The notes beneath the pieces were generated by a model. That model searched no databases and had not been told where the DNA came from. It saw only the letters and a program-made list of their open reading frames with translations. A stretch of DNA of 55,986 bases, from the NCBI RefSeq assembly GCF_001652265.1, contig NZ_LWBS01000402.1:1-55986 (forward strand), in the 5' to 3' direction. Source of the DNA: Rhizobium leguminosarum. GTDB lineage: Bacteria; Pseudomonadota; Alphaproteobacteria; Rhizobiales; Rhizobiaceae. The position numbers and the translations under genes are program-made. Shown here piece by piece: positions 33,458 through 43,181 of this stretch (position 1 is its first letter; each line of letters starts with the position of its first letter).

Positions 33458-34263
33458 GCCGGACCGCGTTCCGCTTGCCGCGCAGCCGCTCCAAATCTCG
33501 TCGATTCGAAGGCGCGAACTGTAGCCTGAAGCAGGCGGGTCTTGTCCTTCTCAGCGGCATACCGTCTGGCGGCAGATGCAAGGACGAACGCGGGAAGTGC
33601 AGCTGTTTCTGCCTCAGTTAGAAGCCTTACACTCTCATATCCGGCCAGAATGGCCTGGTGTCTCTGTTCGTCCAGCTCTCCAGTCGGCAGGGACGCCCAG
33701 CCGACGAGAACATCGGCAATCTCTGAAATCAGCACATCATCGTGCCGAAGCCGAAAGTTGATAACCCCACTGACGTCGTCTCCAAGGAAGAAGACGTTGG
33801 AAGGTATCAAGGCTCCATGCAGAGGACCGGCGGGCAGCTCATTTAGAGAACGCTTTTTGCCTCCTTGCAGGGTCATGTGGATCCGCGCCATGAGGCGGCC
33901 AAGGCTGTTACACTTTCCTGGCGTAGGATCGTTTGTCGACGAACCTGATACGAAACTCACGACGGCAACAAGTCGGCCGGCCGCCCGGAAGGTCGCATCG
34001 CCATCAATCGTACGTGTTGGTTTCGGGCAGGGAATGCCGCTGTTGTTCAGCGTCTCCATCGTTGCGAACGCCCGCTCGAGATCTAGCGGTTCGGCGCCAT
34101 TTTCGAACAGCGTGACGATGAACTCACCCTCCGCCGCCCGGAAAAGATAGGTCGTTTCCCTGTCGCCGTCGGCAATACCGATCACCGATGACAGGGAGGT
34201 CATGCCATAGGCCGCCGCGATCGAGTTTCGGTCCTCGTCGGATATTTCCGTGAAAACGGCCAT
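33454..34263 (-). CDS. ThrB-like phosphotransferase homologue lacking catalytic aspartates
   Basis: A 269-residue protein of the homoserine-kinase II (APH-fold ThrB) family; normal length is about 320. In active members the catalytic loop is HxDLxxxNV and the metal motif is G-IDF. Here they read LHGALIPSNVFFLGDDVSGV followed by INF, with A151 at the catalytic Asp and N169 at the metal Asp, while the flanking FFLGD and N156 are conserved. The N-terminal ATP-binding region is also weakly conserved. Kinase activity is therefore doubtful, although the frame is intact. It could be a regulatory pseudokinase or a binding protein for homoserine. It lies 12 bp after aspA and overlaps the Lrp gene. Confidence 0.75.
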   Translation of the reverse strand: MAVFTEISDEDRNSIAAAYGMTSLSSVIGIADGDRETTYLFRAAEGEFIVTLFENGAEPLDLERAFATMETLNNSGIPCPKPTRTIDGDATFRAAGRLVAVVSFVSGSSTNDPTPGKCNSLGRLMARIHMTLQGGKKRSLNELPAGPLHGALIPSNVFFLGDDVSGVINFRLRHDDVLISEIADVLVGWASLPTGELDEQRHQAILAGYESVRLLTEAETAALPAFVLASAARRYAAEKDKTRLLQATVRAFESTRFGAAARQAERGPA

Positions 34264-34275
34264 TCTTTCCTCCGT

Positions 34276-35703
34276 TCAACCGCGCACAATCTTCGAAACA
34301 TTGGCAAATTCCGCGGCATCTCCAAAAATCTGATGAGCCTGACTTTCGGTCAGAACGCTTTCTTCTTCGACGACATCTCGCAAGTTTCTCTTCTCGACCA
34401 GCGCCTTCTTGGAGAGGTATGCAGCTTTGCTGTATCCGATCAGCGTCGCCAATGGCGTGGCAAGAACGAGAGATTGGTCGAGCAACGCCTTGCAACGATC
34501 GACGTCGACTTCGATGCCATCGATGCAGCGTTCCTTCAAGACCACCATGCCTCTGGTCAGCATGCGCATCGATTGCAGGATGTTCAAAATGATGACGGGT
34601 TCCATGGCATTCAGCTGTAGCTGGCCGGCACTTGCGGCGAGCGTCACCGTCAGATCATTGCCGATGACCTGAAAGCTGATCTGGTTCATCATCTCCGGGA
34701 TGACGGGATTGACCTTGCCAGGCATGATGGACGAGCCGGCTTGAACAGGCGGCAAGCGGATCTCACCCAGACCGCCGCGGGGTCCACTGCTCAGGAGCCG
34801 GAGGTCATTGCAGATCTTGGTCAGTTTAACCGCAATTCGCTTGAGCACGCCCGAAAAGGAGACGAACCCGCCTGTGTCCGATGTCGCTTCGATGAAGTTG
34901 CGGGCAGGGATTAACGGATAGCCAGATATTCGGGACAGATGACTGCAGGCCAACTGCGCGAAGCCTGAGGGTACGTTGATTGCCGTGCCGATCGCCGAGC
35001 CGCCGAGGTTTATCTCTTTGAGAAGCTTAGAGGCGTACTGGACCTGGACGATATCCTCGTCAATGAGTTCAGCGAAGGCTTCAAATTCCTGCCCCGCGGT
35101 CATCGGCACGGCATCTTGCAACTGTGTCCGACCGACCTTTAGAGCGCTTGCATATTGCATGGCCTTGCCGCGAAAGGCGTCGCGAAGCGCGACCTCAGCT
35201 GCGATAAGCCCTTCGCATGCTCGCAAGATCGTCAGCCGGATAGCTGTTGGGTAGACGTCGTTCGTCGACTGGGACAGATTGACGTCGTCATTTGGGTGCA
35301 GCCTCGAATACTCACCGACGTCGGCGCCCATCTTCAAGAGAGCGAGGTTTGTCAGAACCTCGTTCACGTTCATGTTGGTCGAGGTGCCGGCCCCTCCCTG
35401 CATCATGTCGACGGGAAAGTTCTCATCGATATCATTGAGCGCGATGAGTTCGTCGGACGCCTGAGAGATCGCTTCGGCCTTTTCGGCAGAAAGAAGCCCG
35501 AGCTCCATGTTGGCGAGAGCAGAAGCCTTTTTCACCATCGCCATCGACTGGATGAGCTCAGGAAAATCCTTCAGGCGCAGGCCCGATACGTCGAAATTCT
35601 GCTCCGCGCGCCGTGTATGGACGCCGTAAAGGACGTGTCGGGGAATAGCGAGCGGCCCGATAAGATCTGACTCGATACGCTCAGCAAGCTGTGTCCTGTC
35701 CAT
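34276..35703 (-). CDS. aspA: aspartate ammonia-lyase
   Basis: A 475-residue member of the aspartase/fumarase superfamily that converts aspartate to fumarate and ammonia. The flexible catalytic loop signature GSSIMPGKVNP contains the active serine, and TSTNMNVNEVL and QSTNDVYPTA are the other two conserved regions. Length and MQGGAGTSTNMN favour aspartase over fumarase. I chose the ATG at 35703, which shares one base with the dapA stop; a TTG one codon earlier is possible. In this operon it would carry out the last step, feeding homoserine carbon into the TCA cycle and releasing nitrogen. Confidence 0.92.
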   Translation of the reverse strand: MDRTQLAERIESDLIGPLAIPRHVLYGVHTRRAEQNFDVSGLRLKDFPELIQSMAMVKKASALANMELGLLSAEKAEAISQASDELIALNDIDENFPVDMMQGGAGTSTNMNVNEVLTNLALLKMGADVGEYSRLHPNDDVNLSQSTNDVYPTAIRLTILRACEGLIAAEVALRDAFRGKAMQYASALKVGRTQLQDAVPMTAGQEFEAFAELIDEDIVQVQYASKLLKEINLGGSAIGTAINVPSGFAQLACSHLSRISGYPLIPARNFIEATSDTGGFVSFSGVLKRIAVKLTKICNDLRLLSSGPRGGLGEIRLPPVQAGSSIMPGKVNPVIPEMMNQISFQVIGNDLTVTLAASAGQLQLNAMEPVIILNILQSMRMLTRGMVVLKERCIDGIEVDVDRCKALLDQSLVLATPLATLIGYSKAAYLSKKALVEKRNLRDVVEEESVLTESQAHQIFGDAAEFANVSKIVRG

Positions 35704-36581
35704 CAAATCAGGATCCCCGCATGGCGCATGGCGCTATCGATCTCTTCTTGAACGGAAGGACTGATCGTAACGAGGGGCAGCCGCAGATCCCCACGTATGC
35801 GACCGAGACGCTGCAAGGCATATTTCGGCCCAGCAGGGTTGGTTTCGAGAAAAAGCGCCCGGTGCAGGGGCATCAGACGGTCCTGAAGCTTCAAGGCAGC
35901 GGCGAAGTCGCCGTTCAGGCAGGCCTGCTGGAAGTCAGCGCAGAGGCTGGGTGCGACATTCGCGGTCACCGAGATGCAACCATGTCCGCCATGCGCCATG
36001 TAGCCGAGCGCCGTGCCGTCTTCACCGGTCAGGAGATTGAACGAGTGCCCGCAGGCCATACGCTCGAGGGACGGGCGCAACAGGTTGCCGGTTGCATCCT
36101 TGACGCCCTTCACGTTTGGGCAGTCTTCAAATATGTGGGCCAACGTTTCGACCTGAATATCGATGACGCTGCGGCCGGGGATATTGTAGACGATGATCGG
36201 AACGGTGGCCGCAGCATCGATCGCCTTGAAATGCTGGTAGATCCCTTCCTGGGTCGGCTTGTTGTAATAGGGCGCGACAATCAGCACACCGTCGGCGCGG
36301 GCGTCCTGCGCATGGCGGACGAAGTCGATCGCTTCCGCCGTACTGTTTGAGCCGGCGCCCGCGATGACGGGTACACGGCCCTTGGCGGCCGCGATCGTGA
36401 TCTCGACCACCTGCTTATGCTCGGAATGGCTGAGCGTTGGACTTTCCCCTGTTGTCCCGCACGGAACGAGACCGAAGGATCCTTCCTCGATCTGCCACTC
36501 GACGAGGTCGCGCAATGCAACCTCATCGACGCGACCATCAGCAAAAGGCGTGACAAGCGCGGTAATAGAACCCTTGAACAT
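35703..36581 (-). CDS. dapA: 4-hydroxy-tetrahydrodipicolinate synthase
   Basis: A 292-residue aldolase condensing pyruvate with aspartate semialdehyde. All key residues are present: the GTTGE loop with T43/T44, Y132 and R137 in VYNIPGRS, and the Schiff-base K161 in [13 protein letters not shown] precedes the ATG. A biosynthetic DHDPS inside a catabolic operon may draw off aspartate semialdehyde made by the homoserine dehydrogenase, or act as an extra copy for lysine/diaminopimelate synthesis. The chromosomal dapA is presumably elsewhere (not visible). It lies 42 bp after the aldehyde dehydrogenase gene. Confidence 0.9.
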   Translation of the reverse strand: MFKGSITALVTPFADGRVDEVALRDLVEWQIEEGSFGLVPCGTTGESPTLSHSEHKQVVEITIAAAKGRVPVIAGAGSNSTAEAIDFVRHAQDARADGVLIVAPYYNKPTQEGIYQHFKAIDAAATVPIIVYNIPGRSVIDIQVETLAHIFEDCPNVKGVKDATGNLLRPSLERMACGHSFNLLTGEDGTALGYMAHGGHGCISVTANVAPSLCADFQQACLNGDFAAALKLQDRLMPLHRALFLETNPAGPKYALQRLGRIRGDLRLPLVTISPSVQEEIDSAMRHAGILI

Positions 36582-36623
36582 TTTTACTCCCTGAGTTGCC
36601 GATGGATTTGAGTAGGCCCGGTG

Positions 36624-38042
36624 TTACGTCTTCAGCCGGTTGATGCACACGACCTTCGGTTGGGTCATGTCCTCATAGGCAAACCGGACGCCCTCGCGGC
36701 CCATGCTGCCATATTTGAAGCCACCAAACGGCATTGCATCGAAGCGATAGTCGGAGGAGTCGTTGATCATGATGCCTCCAGCCTCGATCTTGCTTGCAGC
36801 CTCAAACGCCCCTTCCAGGTCGTTTGTAAAAATGCCGGCGTGAAGGCTGTATTCGGGGCTGTTTGCCAGATCGATCGCATCCGCCAGCCCATCGAAGGGT
36901 TGAAGAATGACGATTGGCGCGAACACTTCCTCGCCCCAGGCGTCACAGGAGGCTGGAACATTCTCCAGGACCGTCGGCGGATAGAGGTTGCCAGTCGGCT
37001 TATGGCCCCAAAGCAATGTCGCACCGGCAGCGAGCGCCCGTTCGACCATTGCGGCCGCTCTTTCGACCGCCCTTTGTGAGATCATCGGGCCGACATCCGT
37101 GTCGGCTTCCAAAGGATTGCCGGTCTTCAGCTTCCTGGTTTCTGCGACGAATTTCGCCTTGAATTGCTCATAGATCGGCCGCTGGATCAGAATTCGCTGC
37201 GTGCCAATGCAATTTTGGCCGGCTGCCCAGTAGGCTCCGGATACGCAAGCTTCGACGGCAGCATCGAAGTTGCAATTCTCCATGACAATGACAGGAGCAT
37301 TGCCGCCAAGGTCCATGGCAAGCTTCTTGAGGCCTGCTGTTTTGGCAATCGCTTCACCAGTGGCAAAGCCACCGGTGAAGGAGATCATGCGAACGTCTCT
37401 CGCTGCAACAAGAGCCTTCCCAAGCTCAGGGCCGCCAATCGCAATCGTTATGATTTCCTCGGGTAGACCGCTCTCCAACAGGACCTCAACGAGCTTTATG
37501 GCAGACAGAGGGGTGAGCTCGGACGGCTTCAAAATCACTGCGTTGCCGCCGGCAATTGCCGGACCAAGTTTGTGGGCGACGAGATTGAGGGGATCGTTAT
37601 AGGGCGTAATGGCGGCAATAATCCCCAGCGGTTCTCTCGTGTACCAGCCTTGGCGAGACTCCGAGCCTGCGTAGGCGTCGAACGGGATGACTTCGCCCGC
37701 ATTGCGTTTGGCCTCGTCCGCAGACAGCTTGAGCGTATTGACGCACCGGGTTGTCTCTTTGCGGGCCTGCGTAATCGTCTTGCCCGCCTCCTTGACGATG
37801 ATAAGCGCGAAGTCCTCGCGCGCGGCTTCGATGGCCGCAGCGGCCTTTTCAAGGATCATCGCTCGCTTGTGACGCGGCAGCGTTCGGGCAATCTGCGCCC
37901 CGCGCCTTGCCCGCTCCAGAAGCACGTTCACGCTTGTGGCACAGGTTTCCACGACCGTTCCGACCAGCGTACCGTCGAATGGGCTGGTAACGGCAATTTC
38001 TGCAGGAGCGTTCGTTTGGGTGAGTGCAAGGTTGTGCATCAT
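36624..38042 (-). CDS. aldehyde dehydrogenase, probable aspartate-semialdehyde-oxidising
   Basis: A 472-residue NAD(P)-dependent ALDH of the lactaldehyde/phosphonoacetaldehyde group. The catalytic cysteine is C278 ([11 protein letters not shown]), and the catalytic asparagine lies in ITPYNDPLN. The motif normally containing the general-base glutamate (ELGG) reads MDLGGNAP, with D244, a conservative but unusual change. It is coupled by ATGA to homoserine dehydrogenase, so oxidation of aspartate semialdehyde to aspartate is the most economical role (inference). AAGGAGG precedes tandem ATGs at 38042 and 38039; either may be the start. Confidence 0.88.
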   Translation of the reverse strand: MMHNLALTQTNAPAEIAVTSPFDGTLVGTVVETCATSVNVLLERARRGAQIARTLPRHKRAMILEKAAAAIEAAREDFALIIVKEAGKTITQARKETTRCVNTLKLSADEAKRNAGEVIPFDAYAGSESRQGWYTREPLGIIAAITPYNDPLNLVAHKLGPAIAGGNAVILKPSELTPLSAIKLVEVLLESGLPEEIITIAIGGPELGKALVAARDVRMISFTGGFATGEAIAKTAGLKKLAMDLGGNAPVIVMENCNFDAAVEACVSGAYWAAGQNCIGTQRILIQRPIYEQFKAKFVAETRKLKTGNPLEADTDVGPMISQRAVERAAAMVERALAAGATLLWGHKPTGNLYPPTVLENVPASCDAWGEEVFAPIVILQPFDGLADAIDLANSPEYSLHAGIFTNDLEGAFEAASKIEAGGIMINDSSDYRFDAMPFGGFKYGSMGREGVRFAYEDMTQPKVVCINRLKT

Positions 38043-39100
38043 GCAGCCTCCTTAACGATGGCTGAGGCGCCGGCGGAATGAATGGCGACGATATCGGAAA
38101 GAAGCGCATAGGCGGTTTCGATGCGGCCGGCGCCAGGTCCGGTGATCGTCACGGCGCCCAGCAGTTCGGTGTCGAGCGACACGGCATTGGTGGCACCATT
38201 GACGCCTGCGAGGGGATGATCGAGGCCAATCCGCCTCGGTGCAACACTGCCGGTCACGCTGCCATCGTCATTGCGGACAGCCGATCCAACCAGCTTCCAG
38301 CGGCTGTTTGCCTGTGCTGCATCCGCGATGTCGGAAGGTGAAAGACCGGAGATACCCTTGCAGCTTACATCCTCGGGCTTGAGATTTGCACCAAGCAGTT
38401 CGTTTGCCAGGATGACGACCTTCAGACGAACGTCGAAACCTTCGACATCGGCGGTGGGATCGGCCTCGGCATAGCCGAGCTCTTGGGCTTCCTTCACAGC
38501 GGATGCGAAATCCAAACCCGCTTCCATGCGACCGAGGACGAAGTTGGATGTGCCGTTCAAAATTCCTTCGAAGCCCTTCAATTCGGCGCCGGCAAGCGTC
38601 TTCTCAGCCATGCGAATGACCGGAGTACCGCTCATCACGGCGCCCTCGTACTCGAAGCGTACACCGTTGGCCTTTGCCAGCTCCTTGAGCGCCTGGGCCT
38701 CAATGGCGACCGGGCCCTTGTTGGTGGTAACCACGTGTTTGCCAGTCTCAAGCGCCCAGCGGCAATGCGAGACAGCAGGTTCGCCGTCCTTGGGATTGGT
38801 GAACGTTGCCTCGACGACAATGTCTGCGGGTGCGGTCTTGATAATGGTCTCGTTGTCGGCTTCGGCACTTCCCCCGGAAAGCTGTCCAAAGCCGCCCTTT
38901 TCGAACTTCGCCTCGACCAGGGTCCTCGCATCAAGACCGTTCGGCGAAATCACGGAGCCAAGATAGAGATCGCTCACGGCGACGATATTCAGGCGGAATC
39001 CAAGATCGCGCTCCCAGAGCTGGTTCTTGGCGGCAATGAGTTCGGCCAGGGCGCGATTGACGCCGCCAAATCCGATGAGAGCAATATTGTAAACTGTCAT
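38039..39100 (-). CDS. hom: homoserine dehydrogenase
   Basis: A 353-residue short-form homoserine dehydrogenase without an ACT regulatory domain. The NAD(P) motif [10 protein letters not shown] is at the N-terminus. TTNKGPVA contains K128, and the catalytic region [10 protein letters not shown] contains D223 and K227; NGTSNFVL is the conserved substrate loop. The absence of the ACT domain removes threonine feedback, as expected for a catabolic enzyme running from homoserine to aspartate semialdehyde. GGAGG precedes the ATG. It is coupled to the aldehyde dehydrogenase gene. Direction of use in the cell is inference from context. Confidence 0.92.
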   Translation of the reverse strand: MTVYNIALIGFGGVNRALAELIAAKNQLWERDLGFRLNIVAVSDLYLGSVISPNGLDARTLVEAKFEKGGFGQLSGGSAEADNETIIKTAPADIVVEATFTNPKDGEPAVSHCRWALETGKHVVTTNKGPVAIEAQALKELAKANGVRFEYEGAVMSGTPVIRMAEKTLAGAELKGFEGILNGTSNFVLGRMEAGLDFASAVKEAQELGYAEADPTADVEGFDVRLKVVILANELLGANLKPEDVSCKGISGLSPSDIADAAQANSRWKLVGSAVRNDDGSVTGSVAPRRIGLDHPLAGVNGATNAVSLDTELLGAVTITGPGAGRIETAYALLSDIVAIHSAGASAIVKEAA

Positions 39101-39215
39101 AACGATCCTCCAGTGAAGTCTATGAGGGTAAGCATGGGATGCGGATTGCTCTGCAGGAACCAGGCAAACGGACCAAAGAGCAGCGCACTTTGCTCAATCT
39201 GCTGCCGGACGTAGA

Positions 39216-39533
39216 TCAGGTGCTGGCGAGCTTCATCATGAGAATCCCCGACACGATCAAGGCGCCCGCTGCCAGACGCATGGGTGACGCGGGCTCTCCA
39301 AGGATCGCCATTCCGAGCAGAAAGGAGCCAACTGCACCGATCCCTGTCCAAACCGTGTAGGCGGTACCGAGCGGCAGCACCTTCATCGAAAAGGACAGCA
39401 GCACGCCGCTGGCAATCATCGCAATGACGGTGATTGCCGACGGGATGAGCAGCGTGAAACCGTCGGATCTCTTCATGTAGAACGCCCAGACGACCTCAAG
39501 CAGGCCGGCGACGAACAGGATTATCCAGTACAT
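39216..39533 (-). CDS. gdx: SMR-family exporter, Gdx/SugE type
   Basis: A 105-residue four-helix small multidrug resistance protein. The essential glutamate is in LLEVVWAFYMKRSDG, and the Gdx signature KVLPLGTAYTVWTGIGAVG is present. Gdx proteins export guanidinium rather than bulky drugs and work as antiparallel homodimers, so one gene suffices. I chose the internal ATG at 39533, where the family begins; a longer frame reaches 39611. It is embedded in the amino-acid operon, which is unusual. I saw no guanidine riboswitch in the 102-bp gap before it. Confidence 0.85.
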   Translation of the reverse strand: MYWIILFVAGLLEVVWAFYMKRSDGFTLLIPSAITVIAMIASGVLLSFSMKVLPLGTAYTVWTGIGAVGSFLLGMAILGEPASPMRLAAGALIVSGILMMKLAST

Positions 39534-39590
39534 AACATCCTTCCTGGCGGACCTCCGGGTCTGCCGCGCATCAGGCTTTGACAGCGACAT

Positions 39591-39614
39591 GAATTGCCCG
39601 GCGAGCGGCAATTC
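39591..39614. repeat. perfect 8-bp inverted repeat between lyase and gdx
   Basis: GAATTGCC-CGGCGAGC-GGCAATTC lies 22 bp after the PLP lyase stop. It could form a hairpin in the operon transcript, acting as a partial terminator or RNA-processing site that lowers expression of the downstream genes, or be a protein-binding palindrome. No U-run follows. Confidence 0.5.
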
Positions 39615-39635
39615 ATATCCAACTCGACTTCGTGT

Positions 39636-40847
39636 TCAGCTTCGCCCGAACGTCTCGTCGAGGGCGTTATTGATGTCGGCAATCAGATCCTCGGTGTCTT
39701 CCAGACCGATCGAAAGCCGCAGATGCCCGTATTTCTGGAAGTTCGGCGGATAACGATCGGAACCGCCTCGGCCACTGCCGCCGACATGGACGATCAGACT
39801 TTCGTCGTGACCAAGCGAGACGGCGGACGTGATGACCTTGAGATGTGCGACGAACCGGTTCTGCGTATCGGGATCGCCATCGACGGCAAAAGCCATGACC
39901 GCTCCATAGCCCTTGCCAGCAAACTGCGTTCTGGCAAGCGCGTGCTGGTCATGGCTGTCTAGACCGGGATAGGTGACATAGGCGACGCGCTTGTCGGCTG
40001 CGAGGGACCGGGCGACGATCTCTGCCGATGAAAACTGCTGCTTCAGGCGCAGCGGCAAAGTCACTGAGCCTCGCATGATCAGCCAGGCGTTGAACGGGGA
40101 AATCGTGCCGCCGAGATCGACGAGCGCGTCTGCCTTGATGTGATGGATAAGCGGCTTCGAGCCGATGACGACCCCGCCCATCGCGTCGCCATGACCGTTG
40201 ATGTATTTCGTCAGCGAATGGATGACGAGATCTGCACCAAGTGCGAGCGGGCGGAAGAACGGGGGAGGGGTGAAGGTCGAGTCCACCGACAGGAGCGCGC
40301 CCGCTTGTTTTGCGATTGAGGCCAGCGTCGCGATATCGGCAACCTTGGTCGTTGGATTGGCGATTGTCTCTGTATGGATCAGCTTGGTGTTCGGGCGCAC
40401 GGCGGCTCGGACGGCATCCATGTTGCCCATATCAACGAAGGTGGCTTCGATATTGTAACGCTGCGGCAAAAGCTCTGAAAACAGTCGCCACACGGCCTCA
40501 TAGGTGACGTCACCGACAATCACGTGGTCGCCGCTCTTCAAGAACGTAAAGAACACGGCATGAAGCGCCGCAACGCCCGTTGCGAAGACGGCTGCATCCT
40601 CGCCGCCCTCTATGGCCGCGAGCTTGCGCTGCAGGCCGATCTGATTGTGGCCGGAATTGCGCGTATAGGAGGGGCTCTCGGTGTCCGACCAGTCCATTGT
40701 AGAAGGGTCGTAAGGAAGTTCGTACGAATTCGCCATCACGATCGGTGTGCGAATAGCGCCCGATGTCTTGTCGATTTCGTTGCCGCCGTGCACCGACAGC
40801 GTATTGAAGGAGAGCGTCGATAGATCGTGTTTGTCTGGTCTCGACAT
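39636..40847 (-). CDS. Cys/Met-metabolism PLP enzyme (gamma-lyase/cystathionine lyase family)
   Basis: A 403-residue fold-type I PLP enzyme. The PLP lysine is K214 (HSLTKYINGHGD), the phosphate-binding Y61/R63 pair is in SYTRNSGHNQ, and the ring-stacking Y116 is in VTYEAVW. Family members catalyse beta- or gamma-elimination and replacement on cysteine, methionine, cystathionine and homoserine esters. In this operon a role on homoserine or an O-acyl derivative, giving 2-oxobutyrate, is plausible; cystathionine or methionine lyase is an alternative. AGAGG precedes the ATG. It directly follows the importer genes. Confidence 0.87.
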   Translation of the reverse strand: MSRPDKHDLSTLSFNTLSVHGGNEIDKTSGAIRTPIVMANSYELPYDPSTMDWSDTESPSYTRNSGHNQIGLQRKLAAIEGGEDAAVFATGVAALHAVFFTFLKSGDHVIVGDVTYEAVWRLFSELLPQRYNIEATFVDMGNMDAVRAAVRPNTKLIHTETIANPTTKVADIATLASIAKQAGALLSVDSTFTPPPFFRPLALGADLVIHSLTKYINGHGDAMGGVVIGSKPLIHHIKADALVDLGGTISPFNAWLIMRGSVTLPLRLKQQFSSAEIVARSLAADKRVAYVTYPGLDSHDQHALARTQFAGKGYGAVMAFAVDGDPDTQNRFVAHLKVITSAVSLGHDESLIVHVGGSGRGGSDRYPPNFQKYGHLRLSIGLEDTEDLIADINNALDETFGRS

Positions 40848-40886
40848 AATTAACCTCTTTGTTGAAGTGAGTGGTTGGGGAGTGCC

Positions 40887-41576
40887 TCAGCACCTGACCG
40901 GGATGGCGTTCTCCAGTTTCTGGAACCCTTGCGTGATCAGGAAAGTCAGGCTGACGTAAAAGACAGTGACGAGGAGGAGTGGCTCGTAGACGAGGAGCGT
41001 ATCCTGGCGGATTTTGTAGGCAGCACCGTAAAGATCCATCACAGTTACAGAGAATACGATCGGCGTTGCCTTGAGTTGCAGGACGACCTCGCCAGCAAAT
41101 GTTGGCAGTCCAATCCGGATCGCTCTCGGCAACCAGATCCGGCGCAGCATCATCCAGGGTGACATGCCAACGGCGCGTGCAGCTTCAAGTTCGCCTTTCG
41201 GGACCGCCAGCATGGCTCCCCGAAGAATCTCCCCCTGGTAAGCAGCGAAGTTGAGCGTCAGGGCCAGCGCCGCAAAAAATAACCCCTCTCGCAAGACCGG
41301 CCAAAGAAAGCTGCTCCGCAATCCAGGGATATGCGGCAGATACGAGCCCAGACCGTAGTAGATAAGCCAAAGCTGGATGAGCAAAGGCGTTCCGCGAAAG
41401 AATGTGCAGTACGACTTGGAGAGCCAACGGGCGATGGAACCACAGCCGACCTGGGCAATCGCCAGGAGAATGGCGAGCGCAAATCCCAGCGTGACCGAAA
41501 TCGCCAGCAGCAGGCATGTCAGGAAGGCGCCATAGAGCAGCAAGTCCTGGTACTCGAATATCCAACCGAAATCCAT
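40887..41576 (-). CDS. amino acid ABC transporter permease, HisM/GlnP family
   Basis: A 229-residue permease with about five helices. The EAA loop is ELEAARAVGMSPWMMLRRIWLP. It pairs with the permease encoded 9 bp upstream to form the transmembrane heterodimer of a polar amino acid importer. With the binding protein and ATPase of the same operon it probably takes up homoserine or a related amino acid (inference from the catabolic genes). Confidence 0.93.
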   Translation of the reverse strand: MDFGWIFEYQDLLLYGAFLTCLLLAISVTLGFALAILLAIAQVGCGSIARWLSKSYCTFFRGTPLLIQLWLIYYGLGSYLPHIPGLRSSFLWPVLREGLFFAALALTLNFAAYQGEILRGAMLAVPKGELEAARAVGMSPWMMLRRIWLPRAIRIGLPTFAGEVVLQLKATPIVFSVTVMDLYGAAYKIRQDTLLVYEPLLLVTVFYVSLTFLITQGFQKLENAIPVRC

Positions 41577-41585
41577 GTCCGCCTC

Positions 41586-42308
41586 CTACGCTACTGGTCG
41601 TTGGCCGCGACGAAAGTAGGCTTCGAGCGCAGAGAACAGCAGGTTCGATAGAATCGTGATGACGAGATAAAGTGCCGCCGCAGCCAGGAAGAAGACCATG
41701 TACTGCTTGGTGTTGCTCGCGGCGACGCGTGCCGCAAGAGCCAGTTCCTGATAGCCAACGACGGCAATCAGGGCGCTGTCCTTGATCACGGACATCCACA
41801 GATTGGCAAAGCCGGGCAGTGCATTGGGGATGAGAGCCGGTAAGACGATGCGTCGGAAGCGTAAGCCTGGCCGCATCCCAAAGGCCTTGGCGGCTTCAAG
41901 CTGTCCAACAGGAATGGCGAGGATCGCGCCCCGCAAAACCTCGGTCATGTAGGCTCCCTGAACAAAGCCCAGCACCGCGATTGCCGCGACCAGGCCATTG
42001 ACCTCGACTGGGCCAAGGTCCGCCATGGCAAGAATCCGATTCAGCCCATCCGTTCCCGCATAGTAGAGCGAGACGATCAGGATGAGCTCCGGCACGGCAC
42101 GGACGATCGTCGTATAGACATTGAGAGCATATTGCAGTGGGGCAAACCCACTCAACTTGCCGAGTGCGCCGAACAAGCCCAGCACCATTCCAAACAGATA
42201 GGCACCAAACGAGATAAACAGGGTCGCGAACGCGCCGGTGATCAATACGCCGCCCCAGCCGGGAGGGGAAATCGACAGCATGTCCAGAATGGAACTTGAG
42301 GAACTCAT
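41586..42308 (-). CDS. amino acid ABC transporter permease, HisQ/GlnP family
   Basis: A 240-residue permease with the EAA loop QLEAAKAFGMRPGLRFRRIVLP and PELILIVSLYYAG in the family's conserved helix. It is the partner of the downstream permease. The gap to the upstream binding-protein gene is 72 bp and shows no gene. Confidence 0.93.
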   Translation of the reverse strand: MSSSSSILDMLSISPPGWGGVLITGAFATLFISFGAYLFGMVLGLFGALGKLSGFAPLQYALNVYTTIVRAVPELILIVSLYYAGTDGLNRILAMADLGPVEVNGLVAAIAVLGFVQGAYMTEVLRGAILAIPVGQLEAAKAFGMRPGLRFRRIVLPALIPNALPGFANLWMSVIKDSALIAVVGYQELALAARVAASNTKQYMVFFLAAAALYLVITILSNLLFSALEAYFRRGQRPVA

Positions 42309-42380
42309 GGGAAGCCTTCCAGAACAGGAGCGGCAGATTTGCCACCAACGGCTGGTGGCAAATCCGCCTCGCCCGTGGAC

Positions 42381-43142
42381 TCAATAGGGGTCGTAGTCGA
42401 AGTACTTCTTGCTGAACTCGGCATAGGTGCCGTTCGCCCTGACAGCTTTGAACGCGCCATTCAGCTTTTCGCGAAGCTCGTCGTCGCCTTTGCGGACACC
42501 ACCGCCGACGCCAGCGCCAAGAACTGCATCATCTGCCTCGACACTGCCTTTATATTCGCAGCACTCCTTGCCGAGATCGGTTTTCAGGAGTTCCTTCAGC
42601 GGTCCCGTATCGGCAAAGATGTAGTCGACGCGGCCCGACGCGAGGTCCTGGAACGATTCATCGACGGTCGCATAACTTTTCTCGATCGCAATTTCGCCGA
42701 AATGCTTCTTGAAGTAAGCCGACTGGGTCGTCGACACGGCGATGCCGACGGTCTTTCCTTTCAACTGCTCGGCGGTCGCGCCCATGACGCCATCCTTGGC
42801 GCCAATCATGCCGGCGAGAGCCGAGTAATATTTGTCCGTGAAATCGATGCGCTTCTTGCGCTCGTCGGTGATCGACATCGAAGACCAGATCACGTCGATC
42901 TTCTTGCTCTCCAGAGCCGGAATGAGGCCGTCCCAGGAGACGTCGACGATCGTGCATTGTTCCTTCAGCTCTTTGCAGATCGCATCCATCAGATCGATCT
43001 CCCAGCCAACCGCTTTTCCCGAAGCGTCCTTCGTCGTGTAGGGCGCATAGGCCTCATTGACGACGCCGAAGCGGATTTCCGCTTGGGCGCTCGTCGCCAG
43101 CATGAATGCTGCGACAGCTAGAGCTTTTCCCAAATGCTTCAT
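42381..43142 (-). CDS. amino acid ABC transporter periplasmic binding protein
   Basis: A 253-residue family-3 solute-binding protein. The signal peptide MKHLGKALAVAAFMLATSAQA is cleaved before EIRFGVVNEAYAPYTTKDAS. The family signature GWEIDLMDAICKEL binds the ligand's alpha-amino acid group. It resembles lysine/arginine/ornithine/histidine-type binders. Homoserine is suggested by the operon, not by the sequence itself. Confidence 0.93.
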   Translation of the reverse strand: MKHLGKALAVAAFMLATSAQAEIRFGVVNEAYAPYTTKDASGKAVGWEIDLMDAICKELKEQCTIVDVSWDGLIPALESKKIDVIWSSMSITDERKKRIDFTDKYYSALAGMIGAKDGVMGATAEQLKGKTVGIAVSTTQSAYFKKHFGEIAIEKSYATVDESFQDLASGRVDYIFADTGPLKELLKTDLGKECCEYKGSVEADDAVLGAGVGGGVRKGDDELREKLNGAFKAVRANGTYAEFSKKYFDYDPY

Positions 43143-43181
43143 CTTAGGGTTCCCCTTTTTCTGTTGGGATGGTGGTCGTGG

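Noticed and set aside
39534..39635. Guanidine riboswitch upstream of gdx
   Set aside because: No ykkC-type or ACGR-loop structure was seen; only a simple 8-bp hairpin is present.
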